Both the position numbers and the translations under genes were made by a program. Positions 1 through 10,674 of a DNA stretch of 64,000 bases are shown here, piece by piece (the stretch's first letter is position 1; each line of letters begins with the position of its first letter). Source of the stretch: Mycetocola zhujimingii (lineage in GTDB: Bacteria; Actinomycetota; Actinomycetes; Actinomycetales; Microbacteriaceae). Location of the stretch: contig NZ_CP026949.1 in NCBI RefSeq assembly GCF_003065425.1, positions 2,356,001 through 2,420,000 on the forward strand. Direction: 5' to 3'. The notes beneath the pieces were generated by a model. That model saw nothing but the letters and a program-made list of their open reading frames with translations, made no database searches and was not told the origin of the DNA.

Positions 1-471
1 GGTCGAGGCCGTCGACGCGAGGACGGTGAAGCCCTCCGGCGCCTTCGCGACCGAGTCGCCGTGGCTCATCCACACGGTCTGGTCGGCGGGCTGCCCGTCG
101 AGCAGGACGCCACCGTCGGTCGAGAGCGACGCGTCGGTCGATCCGTACTCACGCAGGCCGGTGTTCGCCACCTCGCCGCCGAGCGCACGTGCCATGACCT
201 GGAAGCCGTAGCAAATACCGAGCGTCGGCACGTCGAGGTCGAAGATACTCGAGTCGAGGGCGGGAGCGCCGTCTTCGTACACGCTCGAGGGCCCGCCGGA
301 TAGAACGATGCCGACGGGATTTTTCTCGGCCACCTCGGCTGCGGTGATCGAGTGAGGCACGATTTCGGAATAGACCCCGGCTTCGCGCACGCGACGTGCG
401 ATGAGTTGGGCGTACTGGGCGCCGAAGTCGACGACGAGAACGGGGCGGGCGTTGGTTGCCTGCTCGCTAAT
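1..471 (-). CDS. guaA: GMP synthase (glutamine-hydrolysing), N-terminal 157 codons, cut by the window edge
   Basis: Converts XMP to GMP using glutamine-derived ammonia, the last step of guanine nucleotide synthesis. The visible part is the class I glutamine amidotransferase domain: [18 protein letters not shown] near residues 11-28, an SGGPSSVY loop, and the nucleophile Cys87 in GICYGFQ. The frame has no ATG, GTG or TTG before the conserved FGAQYAQLI segment. The best start is ATT at 471, preceded six bases away by GGAGG and giving the family-like N-terminus (M)SEQATNARP. The ATT overlaps the TAG stop of the upstream gene as ATTAG. CTG at 480 is a weaker alternative. The synthase half lies outside the window. 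Function is certain; the start codon is inferred. Confidence 0.93.
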   Translation of the reverse strand, partial: MSEQATNARPVLVVDFGAQYAQLIARRVREAGVYSEIVPHSITAAEVAEKNPVGIVLSGGPSSVYEDGAPALDSSIFDLDVPTLGICYGFQVMARALGGEVANTGLREYGSTDASLSTDGGVLLDGQPADQTVWMSHGDSVAKAPEGFTVLASTAST

Positions 472-934
472 GAGATGCCTCCACAGGGTTGGAAATTGGT
501 GCAGCAGATGAAACGGATGCCGTGCGCTCGGCACGTGAGGCCAGGTACGCGCGCACCTCGCGGGCGACGCGCACTTCAAGGAAGAACGACAGGAACGGGA
601 TCACACCACCCAGCGCGAGAAGCAGCAGGCGCGGGAACGACCAGCGCATGAGGCTCCAGAGCCGGAAGTTGCTGAACAGGTACAGCACGTAGAACCAGCC
701 GTGCGCGATCAGGATACCGGTTGAGAGGTTGATGGCCTGCGCGGATCCGCTCGGCACGAACGCGAGGAATCCGTAGGCTCCGCCGAGTTCGAGCTCGAGG
801 CCGAATGCGTACTTCATGAGCATCTCAGCGCAGAGCGCGAGCAGCATGACACCGGTGATGATCGATGCGATCTTGTAAAATTTCAGTGCGCCGGCGATTC
901 GCGGTAAATCGCTCTCGCGAGGTTCAAGTGGCAT
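467..934 (-). CDS. DUF3817 family integral membrane protein
   Basis: A 155-residue membrane protein of the DUF3817 family, whose function is unknown. Hydrophobic segments fall near residues 18-40, 68-89 and 101-120, followed by a polar alanine/serine-rich tail. The central [10 protein letters not shown] and the arginine-flanked third helix are typical of the family. It sits between the SURF1 gene upstream and guaA downstream on the same strand, and its stop overlaps the proposed guaA start, so the two are probably translationally coupled. The ribosome binding site is weak. Family assignment comes from overall sequence pattern. Confidence 0.8.
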   Translation of the reverse strand: MPLEPRESDLPRIAGALKFYKIASIITGVMLLALCAEMLMKYAFGLELELGGAYGFLAFVPSGSAQAINLSTGILIAHGWFYVLYLFSNFRLWSLMRWSFPRLLLLALGGVIPFLSFFLEVRVAREVRAYLASRAERTASVSSAAPISNPVEASH

Positions 935-943
935 ATCTCTAGT

Positions 944-1810
944 CTACGTGCCCGATTCTGAGCGTTCGAGCTCAGCCTCTTCCTCGCGCCGCGTCCAGGC
1001 ATCCTTCACAAGGTGGTACCAGACGAACACCGCGAAACCGGCGAAGACGATCCACTCTGCGGCGTAGAAAATGTTCAGCCAGTTGAGCGTAACGCCCTCT
1101 TCGACGGGCGGCGCGTCGATAACGGTGAGCCCCTCCGGCGCCTCGTCCGCGACGACGTACCCGTTGTAGACCGGCCTGTCCCCCATGTCACTCCAGATGT
1201 TGACGAACGCGGCCATCGACATCGTCGTGAGCTCGAACGGGTCGGCGTCGTCCTCCGGTAGTTCAGGGGCCTGCGACGCGTTCAGTCGTCCGGTGACGGT
1301 GACGACGGATGCCTCGGCGTCGGAGTTGAGGGCAGCGACGGTCTCGTCCGCAACATCCCCGTCGGGTGTCCAGCCGAGCGCGACGGCGATGGAGGCCTGT
1401 GGCTCGGAATCCGTCAGGAGGTGCCCGGTGACCCAGTACCCCGTCTCGCCGAGATTCACGCGATCGCTCACGACGAGGTAATCACCGGGGACCAGAACCC
1501 CGTTGACCTCGACGAGCTGTCCGACGACACTGTCGCGGAGAGGACCGCCGGTCTCAGCGACGTCGGCGATGGGCCTGACCCGCTCGGTGGGCTGGTCGAC
1601 GGTTTCGGTTGAGGTCACCGCGCGTTCGAGCTGCCACTGACCGAGCCAGGCGAACGCTCCCGACACGAGCAGTGCGAGCAGGAGCATCGCGATCCAGCGC
1701 GGCTCGAGCATCGTGCGGAAGAGAGTTTTGCGGGGCTCGGCCGGGTCGGCCGGTGCCGGGGTGTTGCTAGTAATCGTCGTCTCGCTTCGTCTTTTCGGGT
1801 GGTGTGTCAC
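944..1810 (-). CDS. SURF1 family cytochrome oxidase assembly protein
   Basis: SURF1-like proteins help assemble cytochrome c oxidase in the membrane. The expected two-helix layout is visible: an N-terminal transmembrane segment (about residues 39-57, ending in LGQWQLERAV), a large extracytoplasmic domain with GYWVTGHLL and GWTPDG, and a C-terminal helix near residues 243-268. The start is uncertain. GTG at 1810 gives 288 residues but overlaps the antiporter gene by 44 bases. ATG at 1711 (residue 34, MLEPRW) resembles many SURF1 N-termini but has no clear ribosome binding site. The proline-rich residues 16-27 would be cytoplasmic. Confidence 0.85.
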   Translation of the reverse strand: MTHHPKRRSETTITSNTPAPADPAEPRKTLFRTMLEPRWIAMLLLALLVSGAFAWLGQWQLERAVTSTETVDQPTERVRPIADVAETGGPLRDSVVGQLVEVNGVLVPGDYLVVSDRVNLGETGYWVTGHLLTDSEPQASIAVALGWTPDGDVADETVAALNSDAEASVVTVTGRLNASQAPELPEDDADPFELTTMSMAAFVNIWSDMGDRPVYNGYVVADEAPEGLTVIDAPPVEEGVTLNWLNIFYAAEWIVFAGFAVFVWYHLVKDAWTRREEEAELERSESGT

Positions 1811-3155
1811 GCTGGTTCATCGCCTGCTCGACGATTCGGTCGATGGCCCGCGCCGTCGCGGTCGATTCGGGTGCGTCGTCGCCCGCCGTCGCGGCGTCGA
1901 CGAGGGCGATCTCTTCGGCGAGCATCGGGTCACGGGGCCGAACTGGTGTTTTTCGCTTGGTACGGAGCACGGCCGCGCCGATGCGCTCGGAGTTGGATGC
2001 GAGGAGCGGACCCATCACGCTGACGACGAGCACGTAGAGCCCGGCGAATGGTTGCAGCCTGGGGTCGAGCCCGGCCGTGAGCGCGAGAATGGCGAGGATG
2101 AGGGCGAACTCACCACGGTTCATCAGGATGGCTGCCGCATTGATTCCGGCCTGGGCGCTGAAGCCGTAGAGCCTCGCCATGAACTGACCGGCGACGACGT
2201 TGAGCACGAGCGTGAGGACGACGGCAATGATGACGGGTCCGATGACCTGCGGGAACTCGGTCGGGTCGAGGCCGAGGCCGAAGTTGAGGAAGAAGAACGC
2301 CCCGAAGACGTCACGCAGCGGCACCGCCACGTGCTCGATCTTGGCGCTGTATCGCGTTGCGCCGAGCACGAGACCGATGAGGAACGCGCCGATGGCATCG
2401 CTGACGCCGAGCACCTCTCCGAGTCCACCGAACAACACGGCGAGCCCAAAGAACAAAATGGTGAACAGCTCATCGTCCTTCGTGCGGAACAACCGCCCGA
2501 CGAACGCTCCTCCCCAGCGCGCGATGCTGAACATCACGACGAGGAAGGTGAATGCAATGGCGAGTTTCCCGACGACGAGCCATGGCTCGTTTTCACCGCT
2601 CAGCACAACAGAGACAATCGCCAGGTAGATGGCGAGGAAGATGTCCTGCACCACGGTGACGCCGAGGATCATCGGCGTTTCGCGGTTCGCCAGGCGGTTG
2701 AGCTCGATGAGCAGTTTGGTGACGATCGCGCTCGACGACGTACCGATGATCCCGGCGATGATGAGGGCTTCCTTGGTTCCCCAGCCGAGCGCGAATCCGA
2801 AGGCGAGGCCCGCACCCATCAGCAGGACCAAATAGGAGCCACCCGAGATGAGCAGCTTCCCCGCGTTGCCGAAGAATTCGTCCTGATCGAACTCGAGCCC
2901 GAGGTTGAAGAGAAGCAGAATCAGGCCGAACACGGCGATGAGTTCGATGTACGCGCTCTCGAAGTTGAGCGGGAACCATCCGTTATTCGGGCTCGCGAGA
3001 AAGCCGACGATCATGTAGATCGGGATGGCGGGAAGCCCGATGGTCTTGCCGAGCCGTCCCAGAATGTACGCGGCAACCAGCAGAGTCCCGAGAACGACGA
3101 GATCGGTCCCCAGGTGGGAGGCTTCTCCTGCTGCGGTTGCGATCATCCGCGTCAC
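1767..3155 (-). CDS. CPA2-type cation/proton antiporter, transport subunit (KhtU/KefB-like)
   Basis: Predicted K+(or Na+)/H+ antiporter of the monovalent cation:proton antiporter-2 family, 462 residues with about 11-12 membrane helices. Visible family features are LLLFNLGLEFDQDEF in the fourth helix region, the small-residue motif GIIGTSSSAIVTKLL, and DAIGAFLIGLVLGA. There is no cytoplasmic RCK domain on this chain; regulation is supplied by the upstream gene, whose stop overlaps this ATG as ATGA. The split arrangement matches Bacillus KhtT-KhtU and AmhM-AmhT. Ion specificity cannot be read from the sequence. Confidence 0.9.
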   Translation of the reverse strand: MTRMIATAAGEASHLGTDLVVLGTLLVAAYILGRLGKTIGLPAIPIYMIVGFLASPNNGWFPLNFESAYIELIAVFGLILLLFNLGLEFDQDEFFGNAGKLLISGGSYLVLLMGAGLAFGFALGWGTKEALIIAGIIGTSSSAIVTKLLIELNRLANRETPMILGVTVVQDIFLAIYLAIVSVVLSGENEPWLVVGKLAIAFTFLVVMFSIARWGGAFVGRLFRTKDDELFTILFFGLAVLFGGLGEVLGVSDAIGAFLIGLVLGATRYSAKIEHVAVPLRDVFGAFFFLNFGLGLDPTEFPQVIGPVIIAVVLTLVLNVVAGQFMARLYGFSAQAGINAAAILMNRGEFALILAILALTAGLDPRLQPFAGLYVLVVSVMGPLLASNSERIGAAVLRTKRKTPVRPRDPMLAEEIALVDAATAGDDAPESTATARAIDRIVEQAMNQRDTPPEKTKRDDDY

Positions 3156-3682
3156 ACTCCCGGCGGACCGTCTTGAGAGCCGGAGAGACGCGATGCCCCC
3201 GTGCGGAAGAACGCGAACGCCTTCGCCACTTTTTCGGGGCTTCCTGCCACGACGAGTGTGTCTCCGGGGAATACCCGGAAGTCTTCACTCGGCGCCGGGT
3301 TCGCCGACTCTCCCCGGACGACGGCGACGACGGTCAGGCCCACGATTCCGCGGTCTGCCGGGTCGCCCAGCGGTTGTCCGGCGATGTGGTCGTCGTAGTC
3401 GACGGTGAACCAGTCGATGCTGAGGCCGGGGATGCGATCGAGGGCGCTCAGCGATTCGGTGATCTGGGTTCCGCCGAGCAGCTCGGCGAGAGTGTGCGCC
3501 TCGTCTTCGCGAAGCCTCAGCGACACCTTGCTCGCGTCGGATCCGTCTTCATCGTCCGCAAAGGTGATGAGGTCGCTGTGCCCGGAACGGTGTGCGATCA
3601 CGCCGACCTTGCCGCCGTCAGCGGTGATGAAGGTGTGCAACACTCCCACACCGGGAAGCTTCACCCGACGAACGTCAACCAT
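3152..3682 (-). CDS. TrkA-C domain regulatory subunit of the adjacent antiporter (KhtT-like)
   Basis: A soluble 176-residue protein with an N-terminal domain typical of KhtT-type proteins (VDVRRVKLPGVG) and a C-terminal TrkA-C/RCK_C fold at about residues 85-165, including DFRVFPGDTLVVAGSPEKV. In KhtT-like systems this domain binds nucleotides or protons and gates the partner antiporter. It is first in a two-gene operon with a four-base ATGA overlap to the transporter. The 127-base gap upstream holds a possible TAGACT -10 box and the glpD terminator. The role is inferred from pairing and family. Confidence 0.86.
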   Translation of the reverse strand: MVDVRRVKLPGVGVLHTFITADGGKVGVIAHRSGHSDLITFADDEDGSDASKVSLRLREDEAHTLAELLGGTQITESLSALDRIPGLSIDWFTVDYDDHIAGQPLGDPADRGIVGLTVVAVVRGESANPAPSEDFRVFPGDTLVVAGSPEKVAKAFAFFRTGASRLSGSQDGPPGV

Positions 3683-3759
3683 GGCCGGACTCCTAGGGTA
3701 TGTGGGAAGTCCTCCCAGTCTATCCGAGCGTTACCGGCACTTCGGGGGCAGCAACCCGA

Positions 3760-3788
3760 CCGCCGCCCGTACCGTACCCGGGCGGCGG
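3760..3788 (-). terminator. Rho-independent-like terminator hairpin after glpD
   Basis: A perfect 10-bp GC-only inverted repeat (arms 3760-3769 and 3779-3788) with a nine-base loop lies 22 bases downstream of the glpD stop on the minus strand. It has no T-tract, as is common in high-GC actinobacteria. Terminator function is inferred. Confidence 0.55.
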
Positions 3789-3809
3789 CGCACTGACCTG
3801 CGGGATGAG

Positions 3810-5537
3810 CTACGGGGCGACGATCTCGGGAGCTTCGAGCCGGATCCGGTCGGCTGATTCGTCGTCGGGCTGATCCTGCGACGCCCGCTCCGCAGCCACC
3901 CGCTCGAGGTAGACGGCAACCTCGTGGTCCGTGCGCTCCTGGTCCCAGTCGAGCACCTCGGCCATCAGTTGAGCGGCGACGGGGGCCGCAGACACACCGC
4001 GGTCCCAGGACTCGATCGAGATCCGGGTGCGGCGAGCGAGGACGTCGTCCAGGTGGAGCGCGCCCTCGTGCGATGCGGCGTAGACAACCTCGGCACCGAT
4101 GTAGTCGTCAGCTCCCGGCAGTGGATCGGCGAGCTCGGGCCTCGTCCTGATCAAATCGAGCAACTCGTCGGTGAGCACACCGTACCGGTTGAGCAGGTGC
4201 TCGATCCGCGCGGTGTGGACACCGAACGCCCGCGCGATCTTGGCGCGCTTGTTCCACGCCGCCTGATAGCCCTCCGCGCCGAGAAGCGCGATGTTGTCCG
4301 TTGTGGATGCCGGGACCTTTCCGTCGAGCGCGTCAGCGGCTGCGTCGATCGCGTCCTTCGCCATGACCCGGTATGTCGTCCACTTGCCACCGGCGATCAC
4401 GACGAGACCTGGCACCGAGTGGGCGACGAGGTGCTCGCGGGAGAGCTTCGATGTCTGGTCACTCTCGCCGGCGAGCAACGGCCTGAGGCCCGCGTACACA
4501 CCCTCGACATCGTCACGAGTCAGGGGAACGGCAAGGATTTTGTTCACGTGCTCGAGCAGGTAATCGATGTCAGCTGCGGTGGCGGCCGGGTGCGCCTTGT
4601 CGAGGTTCCAGTCCGTGTCTGTCGTGCCGATGATCCAGTGCCTGCCCCACGGGATGACGAACAGAACGCTCTTCTCCGTGCGGAGCAGGAGGCCCATGGT
4701 CGACTGGAACCTGTCACGCGGAACGAGAAGGTGGATGCCCTTCGACGCGCGGACCTTGAACTGGCCACGCTCACCGACCATGGCCTGGGTGTCGTCGGTC
4801 CACACACCGGTGGCATTGACCACCTGTTTTGCACGAACATCGAAGCGCTCACCGGTCTGAAGGTCGTGCGCCTTCACCCCGACGACCCGCTGACCCACCT
4901 TGAGGAAACCCTCGACCCTGACCCGGCTGGCCGCGTGCGCACCGTACGAAGACGCGGTGCGAACGACCGACATGTTGTAGCGGGCGTCGTCGACCTGCGC
5001 GTCGTAGTAGGTGATCCCGCCGACGAACGCGTTGTTGCGCAGCGAAGGAATCGCTCGCTGCACCTGGCGCTTGAGGAGGTGCCGGTGGTGCGGCACGCCG
5101 GGAGGGCGGCCACCCGTGTAGCTGAACACGTCGTACAGGAGCATGCCGGCGCCGATGTACAGGCGCTCGAACAGCGGGCGGTTGAGTGGGTACAGGAACC
5201 GTACGGGCTTCACGAGGTGCGGTGCGATCCGCTGCAGCAGGAGCCCGCGCTCGATGAGCGCCTCGCGGACCAGACGGAAGTCGAGTTGCTCCAGGTAACG
5301 GATGCCTCCGTGGACAAGCTTCGATGACCTGCTTGACGTTCCGCTCGACCAGTCGCGTGCCTCCAGGATGCCGGTGGACAGGCCGCGCGTGACAGCATCG
5401 AGTGCGCTTCCTGCCCCGACGATACCGCCCCCGACGACGAGCACATCGAGTTCCTTCGATTTCAGCGCTTCAATAGCCGCGGCACGCTCGACCGGGCCGA
5501 GCTTCGTCGAGTGACTCACTGTGTTGGAATTGGCCAT
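3810..5537 (-). CDS. glpD: Aerobic glycerol-3-phosphate dehydrogenase
   Basis: FAD enzyme that oxidises sn-glycerol-3-phosphate to dihydroxyacetone phosphate and passes electrons to the quinone pool at the inner face of the membrane. The 575-residue protein has the Rossmann FAD motif DVLVVGGGIVGAG at residues 31-43, the GlpD signature SSKLVHGGIRYLEQ at about 71-84, and a C-terminal DAO_C-like region. The chosen ATG at 5537 has AGGAG a few bases upstream and gives the family-like start MANSN. A longer frame to 5624 has no ribosome binding site. The gene stands alone, with its own terminator and a divergent 293-base spacer to poxB in which I see no clear promoter. Confidence 0.95.
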   Translation of the reverse strand: MANSNTVSHSTKLGPVERAAAIEALKSKELDVLVVGGGIVGAGSALDAVTRGLSTGILEARDWSSGTSSRSSKLVHGGIRYLEQLDFRLVREALIERGLLLQRIAPHLVKPVRFLYPLNRPLFERLYIGAGMLLYDVFSYTGGRPPGVPHHRHLLKRQVQRAIPSLRNNAFVGGITYYDAQVDDARYNMSVVRTASSYGAHAASRVRVEGFLKVGQRVVGVKAHDLQTGERFDVRAKQVVNATGVWTDDTQAMVGERGQFKVRASKGIHLLVPRDRFQSTMGLLLRTEKSVLFVIPWGRHWIIGTTDTDWNLDKAHPAATAADIDYLLEHVNKILAVPLTRDDVEGVYAGLRPLLAGESDQTSKLSREHLVAHSVPGLVVIAGGKWTTYRVMAKDAIDAAADALDGKVPASTTDNIALLGAEGYQAAWNKRAKIARAFGVHTARIEHLLNRYGVLTDELLDLIRTRPELADPLPGADDYIGAEVVYAASHEGALHLDDVLARRTRISIESWDRGVSAAPVAAQLMAEVLDWDQERTDHEVAVYLERVAAERASQDQPDDESADRIRLEAPEIVAP

Positions 5538-5830
5538 GACTGCCTCTCCTGGCAACCGAGCCTGCCACGGTCGCCGGACCCTCATTGGTGATGGCACCGA
5601 CAGGCTACGCCACCCCTCTTTCACTCGACGCTAACGCACGCCCTTAACCCTGACAACAGGCTCAAGCAGGGAATGGCCTGTGGGCCGAGGTCTCTGCAGC
5701 CGCTCTGTGCGCTCTGGCCCTTAACAATCACGCCCGCGTGTGCTGGACTCACCTGAATGCGCCGCACCTGAACACTCCGCACGAGACCGCACTGGCCTGA
5801 GAACGAACGAGCGTGAAGAACCGAGGGATC

Positions 5831-7561
5831 ATGGCAACGATCGCAGCGAACATCGTCGACACGCTCGTGGCGAGCGGGATAAAGCGGGTGTACGGCATCC
5901 CGGGAGACTCGGTCAACGGATTTACCGAAGCTCTCCGCGCTGACGGCTCGATCGACTGGGTGCTTGTCCGGCACGAAGAAGCCGCAGCGCTCGCCGCGTC
6001 CGCTGAGGCAGGGCTCACCGGGCAGCTGGCGGTGTGCGCCGCCAGTGCCGGCCCAGGGAACCTGCACCTCATCAACGGGCTCTTCGACGCACAACGATCG
6101 CGGGTTCCCGTGCTCGCTCTTGCCACCCACCTCCCGAGCGCCGAGATCGGCAGCTCGTACTTCCAGGAGACCCACCCGGAGGAGCTCTTCCGTGAGTGCA
6201 GCGTGTACTGCGAGCTCGTGAGTTCAGCGGCACAGATGCCCCGCATCCTCGAGATCGCGATGCGGACGGCGATCGAGAGGAGGGGTGTTGCCGTTGTCGT
6301 CATTCCCGGTGACATCCTCCAGCAGAAGGCTGAAGCGCCGAGAACCGTGTCGATCCGGCCGACCCACAGCACGGTTCTCCCTGACGCAGTCGGACTCGCT
6401 GAGGCTGTCCGACTGCTGGATGCCGCGCCAAGCGTCACCATTCTGGCCGGCGCGGGAGTGGCCGGCGCCCACGCGGAGGTCGTTGCGCTCGCCCGCGCGC
6501 TCGGAGCACCGATCGTGCATGCCCTGAGGGGCAAGGAACACATTGAGTACGACAACCCCTTCGATGTCGGCATGACCGGCCTCCTCGGGTTCAGTTCGGG
6601 ATACCGCGCCATGGAGAGCTGCGACGCCCTGCTCATGCTCGGCACCGACTTTCCGTACCAGCAGTTCTACCCCGAGAAAGCCGTGAAAATTCAGGTCGAC
6701 GTGCGGGGCGAGCAGCTCGGCCGAAGAACGACGCTGGATCTCGGGCTCGTCGGCACGGTTCGCGAGACGGCTCGCGCCCTGGAGAGCCTTGTCCAGCACA
6801 AGACGAACCGCGACCACCTCGAATCATCCCTCAAGCACTACCGGAAGGCGCGAAAGGGCCTCGACGACCTCGCGACAAACGACAGCAATCGCGCACCGAT
6901 TCATCCGCAGTACCTCGCTCGGCTCGTCGACGAGACGGCGAGCGACGACGCTGTGTTCATCCCGGATGTCGGTTCACCGGTGGTCTGGGCATGCCGCTAC
7001 CTCACCATGAACGGCAGGCGCCGCCTGATCGGGTCGTTCACCCACGGCACCATGGCCAACTCGGTATCGCAGTCGATCGGAGCGCAGGCATCCCACCCCG
7101 GTCGTCAGGTGATCGCGCTCGCCGGAGACGGCGGCCTCACGATGCTGCTTGGAGAACTCGTGAGCCTCGCGCAGAACCGGTTACCCGTCAAGATCGTCGT
7201 CTTCAACAACTCGTCGCTGAACTTCGTCGAACTCGAAATGAAAGCGGCAGGGCTCGTGAACTATGGCACAGGACTCGTGAACCCCAACTTTGCCGACGTC
7301 GCGAACGCGATGGGCATCCACGGCCAGCGCGTCGAGAGGCCGAATGACCTGGCCGCCGCGCTCAGTGCCGCGTTCGAGCACGACGGGCCGGCACTGATCG
7401 ACGTGGTGACCGCGAGGCAGGAGCTCTCACTGCCGCCGTCGATCACCGCCGAGCAGGCGAAGGGCTTCACGCTCTACGCCATCCGCACTGTGCTGTCCGG
7501 ACGCGGTGAGGAACTCATCGACCTCGCGAACACCAACGTGGTCCGCAGGATCCGCGGCTGA
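5831..7561 (+). CDS. poxB: Pyruvate dehydrogenase (quinone), pyruvate oxidase family
   Basis: Thiamine diphosphate and FAD flavoenzyme that oxidatively decarboxylates pyruvate to acetate and CO2 and reduces membrane quinone. The 576 residues match the family length (E. coli PoxB has 572). The N-terminal TPP domain has the activating glutamate in VRHEEAAALAA (about residue 49-50). A central FAD-binding domain follows. The C-terminal TPP motif starts with GDGG near residue 432 and ends at NN near 458. ATG at 5831 is preferred over 5813 because AGGG precedes it and MATIAANIVDTLV aligns with the usual start. It converges on guaB3 with a 30-base gap and no obvious terminator. Confidence 0.93.
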   Translation: MATIAANIVDTLVASGIKRVYGIPGDSVNGFTEALRADGSIDWVLVRHEEAAALAASAEAGLTGQLAVCAASAGPGNLHLINGLFDAQRSRVPVLALATHLPSAEIGSSYFQETHPEELFRECSVYCELVSSAAQMPRILEIAMRTAIERRGVAVVVIPGDILQQKAEAPRTVSIRPTHSTVLPDAVGLAEAVRLLDAAPSVTILAGAGVAGAHAEVVALARALGAPIVHALRGKEHIEYDNPFDVGMTGLLGFSSGYRAMESCDALLMLGTDFPYQQFYPEKAVKIQVDVRGEQLGRRTTLDLGLVGTVRETARALESLVQHKTNRDHLESSLKHYRKARKGLDDLATNDSNRAPIHPQYLARLVDETASDDAVFIPDVGSPVVWACRYLTMNGRRRLIGSFTHGTMANSVSQSIGAQASHPGRQVIALAGDGGLTMLLGELVSLAQNRLPVKIVVFNNSSLNFVELEMKAAGLVNYGTGLVNPNFADVANAMGIHGQRVERPNDLAAALSAAFEHDGPALIDVVTARQELSLPPSITAEQAKGFTLYAIRTVLSGRGEELIDLANTNVVRRIRG

Positions 7562-7591
7562 TAACCCACTCAATGCGCGCGGTACGAAGCC

Positions 7592-8710
7592 TCAGTTCGT
7601 GCGATACGGGGCGAGAACGACCTCGACCCGCTGGAACTCCTTGAGGTCCGAGTACCCGGTCGTCGCCATCGACCGGCGAAGCGCTCCGACGAGGTTGGCC
7701 TTACCGTCAGCGACGGATGCCGGTCCGTAGAGGACCTCCTCGAGGGTGCCGATCTGGCCGACTTCGACGCGGCGACCGCGAGGCAGCTGGGAGTGGTACG
7801 CCTCTGTGCCCCAGTGGTATCCGCCACCGGGTGCATCGGTTGCCCGAGCGAGGGTTGTACCGAGCATGACGGCATCCGCACCACACGCGACGGCCTTGAC
7901 GATGTCGCCTGCTGTACCGAGACCGCCGTCGGCGATGACGTGCACGTATCGGCCACCGGATTCGTCCATGTAGTCACGGCGGGCGCCGGCGATGTCGGCG
8001 ACCGCTGTGGCCATGGGAGCGTGGATGCCGAGGGTCGCGCGGGTGGTCGATGCGGCTCCCCCGCCGAATCCGACGAGGACACCGGCTGCACCGGTGCGCA
8101 TGAGGTGAAGCGCGGCCGTGTAGGTCGCAGCGCCACCGACGATCACGGGAACATCGAGTTCGTAGATGAACTCCTTGAGGTTGAGCGGTTCCTGGTTGCG
8201 GGAGACGTGCTCGGCAGACACGGTCGTGCCGCGGATGACGAACAGGTCGACGCCGGCAGCGACCACCGTCTGGTAGAGCTCCTGGGTGCGCTGGGGCGAC
8301 AGTGCGCCGGCAACGGTCACACCCGCTGCGCGGATCTCTGCGAGCCGTGCTGTGACGAGCTCGGGCTTGATCGGCTCGGAGTAGATCTCCTGCATCCGGG
8401 CCGTGGCCTTGTCGTCGCTGAGTTCACGGATTTCAGCGAGCAGCGGGTCCGGGTTCTCGTACCGGGTCCACAGACCCTCGAGGTCGAGCACACCGAGTCC
8501 GCCGAGCTTGCCCATCATGATCGCGATTGCCGGCGAGACGACAGAGTCCATCGGTGCGGCGAGGAACGGAATGTCGAAGGAGTATGCGTCAATCGACCAG
8601 CCGACGGAGACATCTTCGGGGTCTCTCGTCCGACGCGACGGTACCACCGCGATGTCGTCGAAGGCATATGCGCGGCGTGCGCGCTTGGAAGCGCCGATCT
8701 CAGTTTCCAT
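7592..8710 (-). CDS. guaB3: GuaB3 family IMP dehydrogenase-related protein
   Basis: A 372-residue TIM-barrel paralogue of IMP dehydrogenase found throughout actinobacteria. The N-terminus ETEIGASKRARRAYAFDDI is the GuaB3 signature, and the two CBS domains of GuaB are missing. At the position of the GuaB catalytic cysteine (GSICTTR in this window's GuaB) the sequence reads GAASTTR, so serine replaces cysteine. That argues against ordinary IMP dehydrogenase chemistry; GMP reductase activity has been reported for GuaB3 proteins elsewhere. ATG at 8710 fits the family start; an upstream extension to 8833 runs into the palindromic element and is unlikely to be coding. Confidence 0.9.
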   Translation of the reverse strand: METEIGASKRARRAYAFDDIAVVPSRRTRDPEDVSVGWSIDAYSFDIPFLAAPMDSVVSPAIAIMMGKLGGLGVLDLEGLWTRYENPDPLLAEIRELSDDKATARMQEIYSEPIKPELVTARLAEIRAAGVTVAGALSPQRTQELYQTVVAAGVDLFVIRGTTVSAEHVSRNQEPLNLKEFIYELDVPVIVGGAATYTAALHLMRTGAAGVLVGFGGGAASTTRATLGIHAPMATAVADIAGARRDYMDESGGRYVHVIADGGLGTAGDIVKAVACGADAVMLGTTLARATDAPGGGYHWGTEAYHSQLPRGRRVEVGQIGTLEEVLYGPASVADGKANLVGALRRSMATTGYSDLKEFQRVEVVLAPYRTN

Positions 8711-8791
8711 ACTCACGTCCCCAAGCCTACCGTTCATGACTTCGAGGTCGCTCGCGGCAGCCGGGCTGGCAACTGCGGTGGGAGTCTTTGG

Positions 8792-8927
8792 GCCGACAGA
8801 GTATTTTCTCCTCAGCTCAGACAATGAGGGCAAGCGGGAGGGCGCCGGGTTACGCGGATCATCGGGAGTGTCTTCTTGCCCTCCCGCTTGCCCTCATAAC
8901 TCGGCACCCCGAAAACACTCTGTCGAC
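8792..8927. repeat. Nested palindromic intergenic element between guaB3 and guaB
   Basis: Within the 316-base non-coding gap 8711-9026 lies a perfect 20-bp inverted repeat (8824-8843 with 8878-8897, 34-base spacer). It is nested inside a second 17-bp inverted repeat that matches 15 of 17 (8792-8808 with 8911-8927). The whole element spans 136 bp and could form a long cruciform or RNA stem. It lies about 80 bases upstream of guaB3 and downstream of the guaB terminator, so it is part of the guaB3 leader or promoter zone. I do not recognise the family. Confidence 0.75.
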
Positions 8928-8980
8928 CCCCGCCGGGTTACACCGCCAGGCTCCCCGACTGTCGCTCGCTTTTAACGCAA

Positions 8981-9013
8981 AAACCCGCACGAGCTGTTCG
9001 CTCGTGCGGGTTT
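8981..9013 (-). terminator. Intrinsic terminator of guaB
   Basis: A perfect 13-bp stem (8981-8993 with 9001-9013) and seven-base loop lie 14 bases after the guaB stop. On the minus strand the stem ends in a T-rich run (TTTTTGCG). This is a textbook Rho-independent terminator. Confidence 0.9.
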
Positions 9014-9026
9014 ACGGAGGGTTGGT

Positions 9027-10538
<1,512 letters not shown>

Positions 10539-10674
10539 TCACAGAAGCGCTGTTTTCCCGGTGTCACGAGCTGACGGATGCCGCGCACAAGCGCACATCC
10601 CACCGGTACTTAATGCTAACCGCTGGAACGTAACGATTATGCCCGGCACTTCCGACATTGATGTGAGGAATACC

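Noticed and set aside
1713-3176. Open frame of 487 codons on the plus strand
   Set aside because: It is antisense to the antiporter gene, and its product is a low-complexity Arg/Glu/Asp-rich string with no motif. Long antisense frames are common at this GC content.
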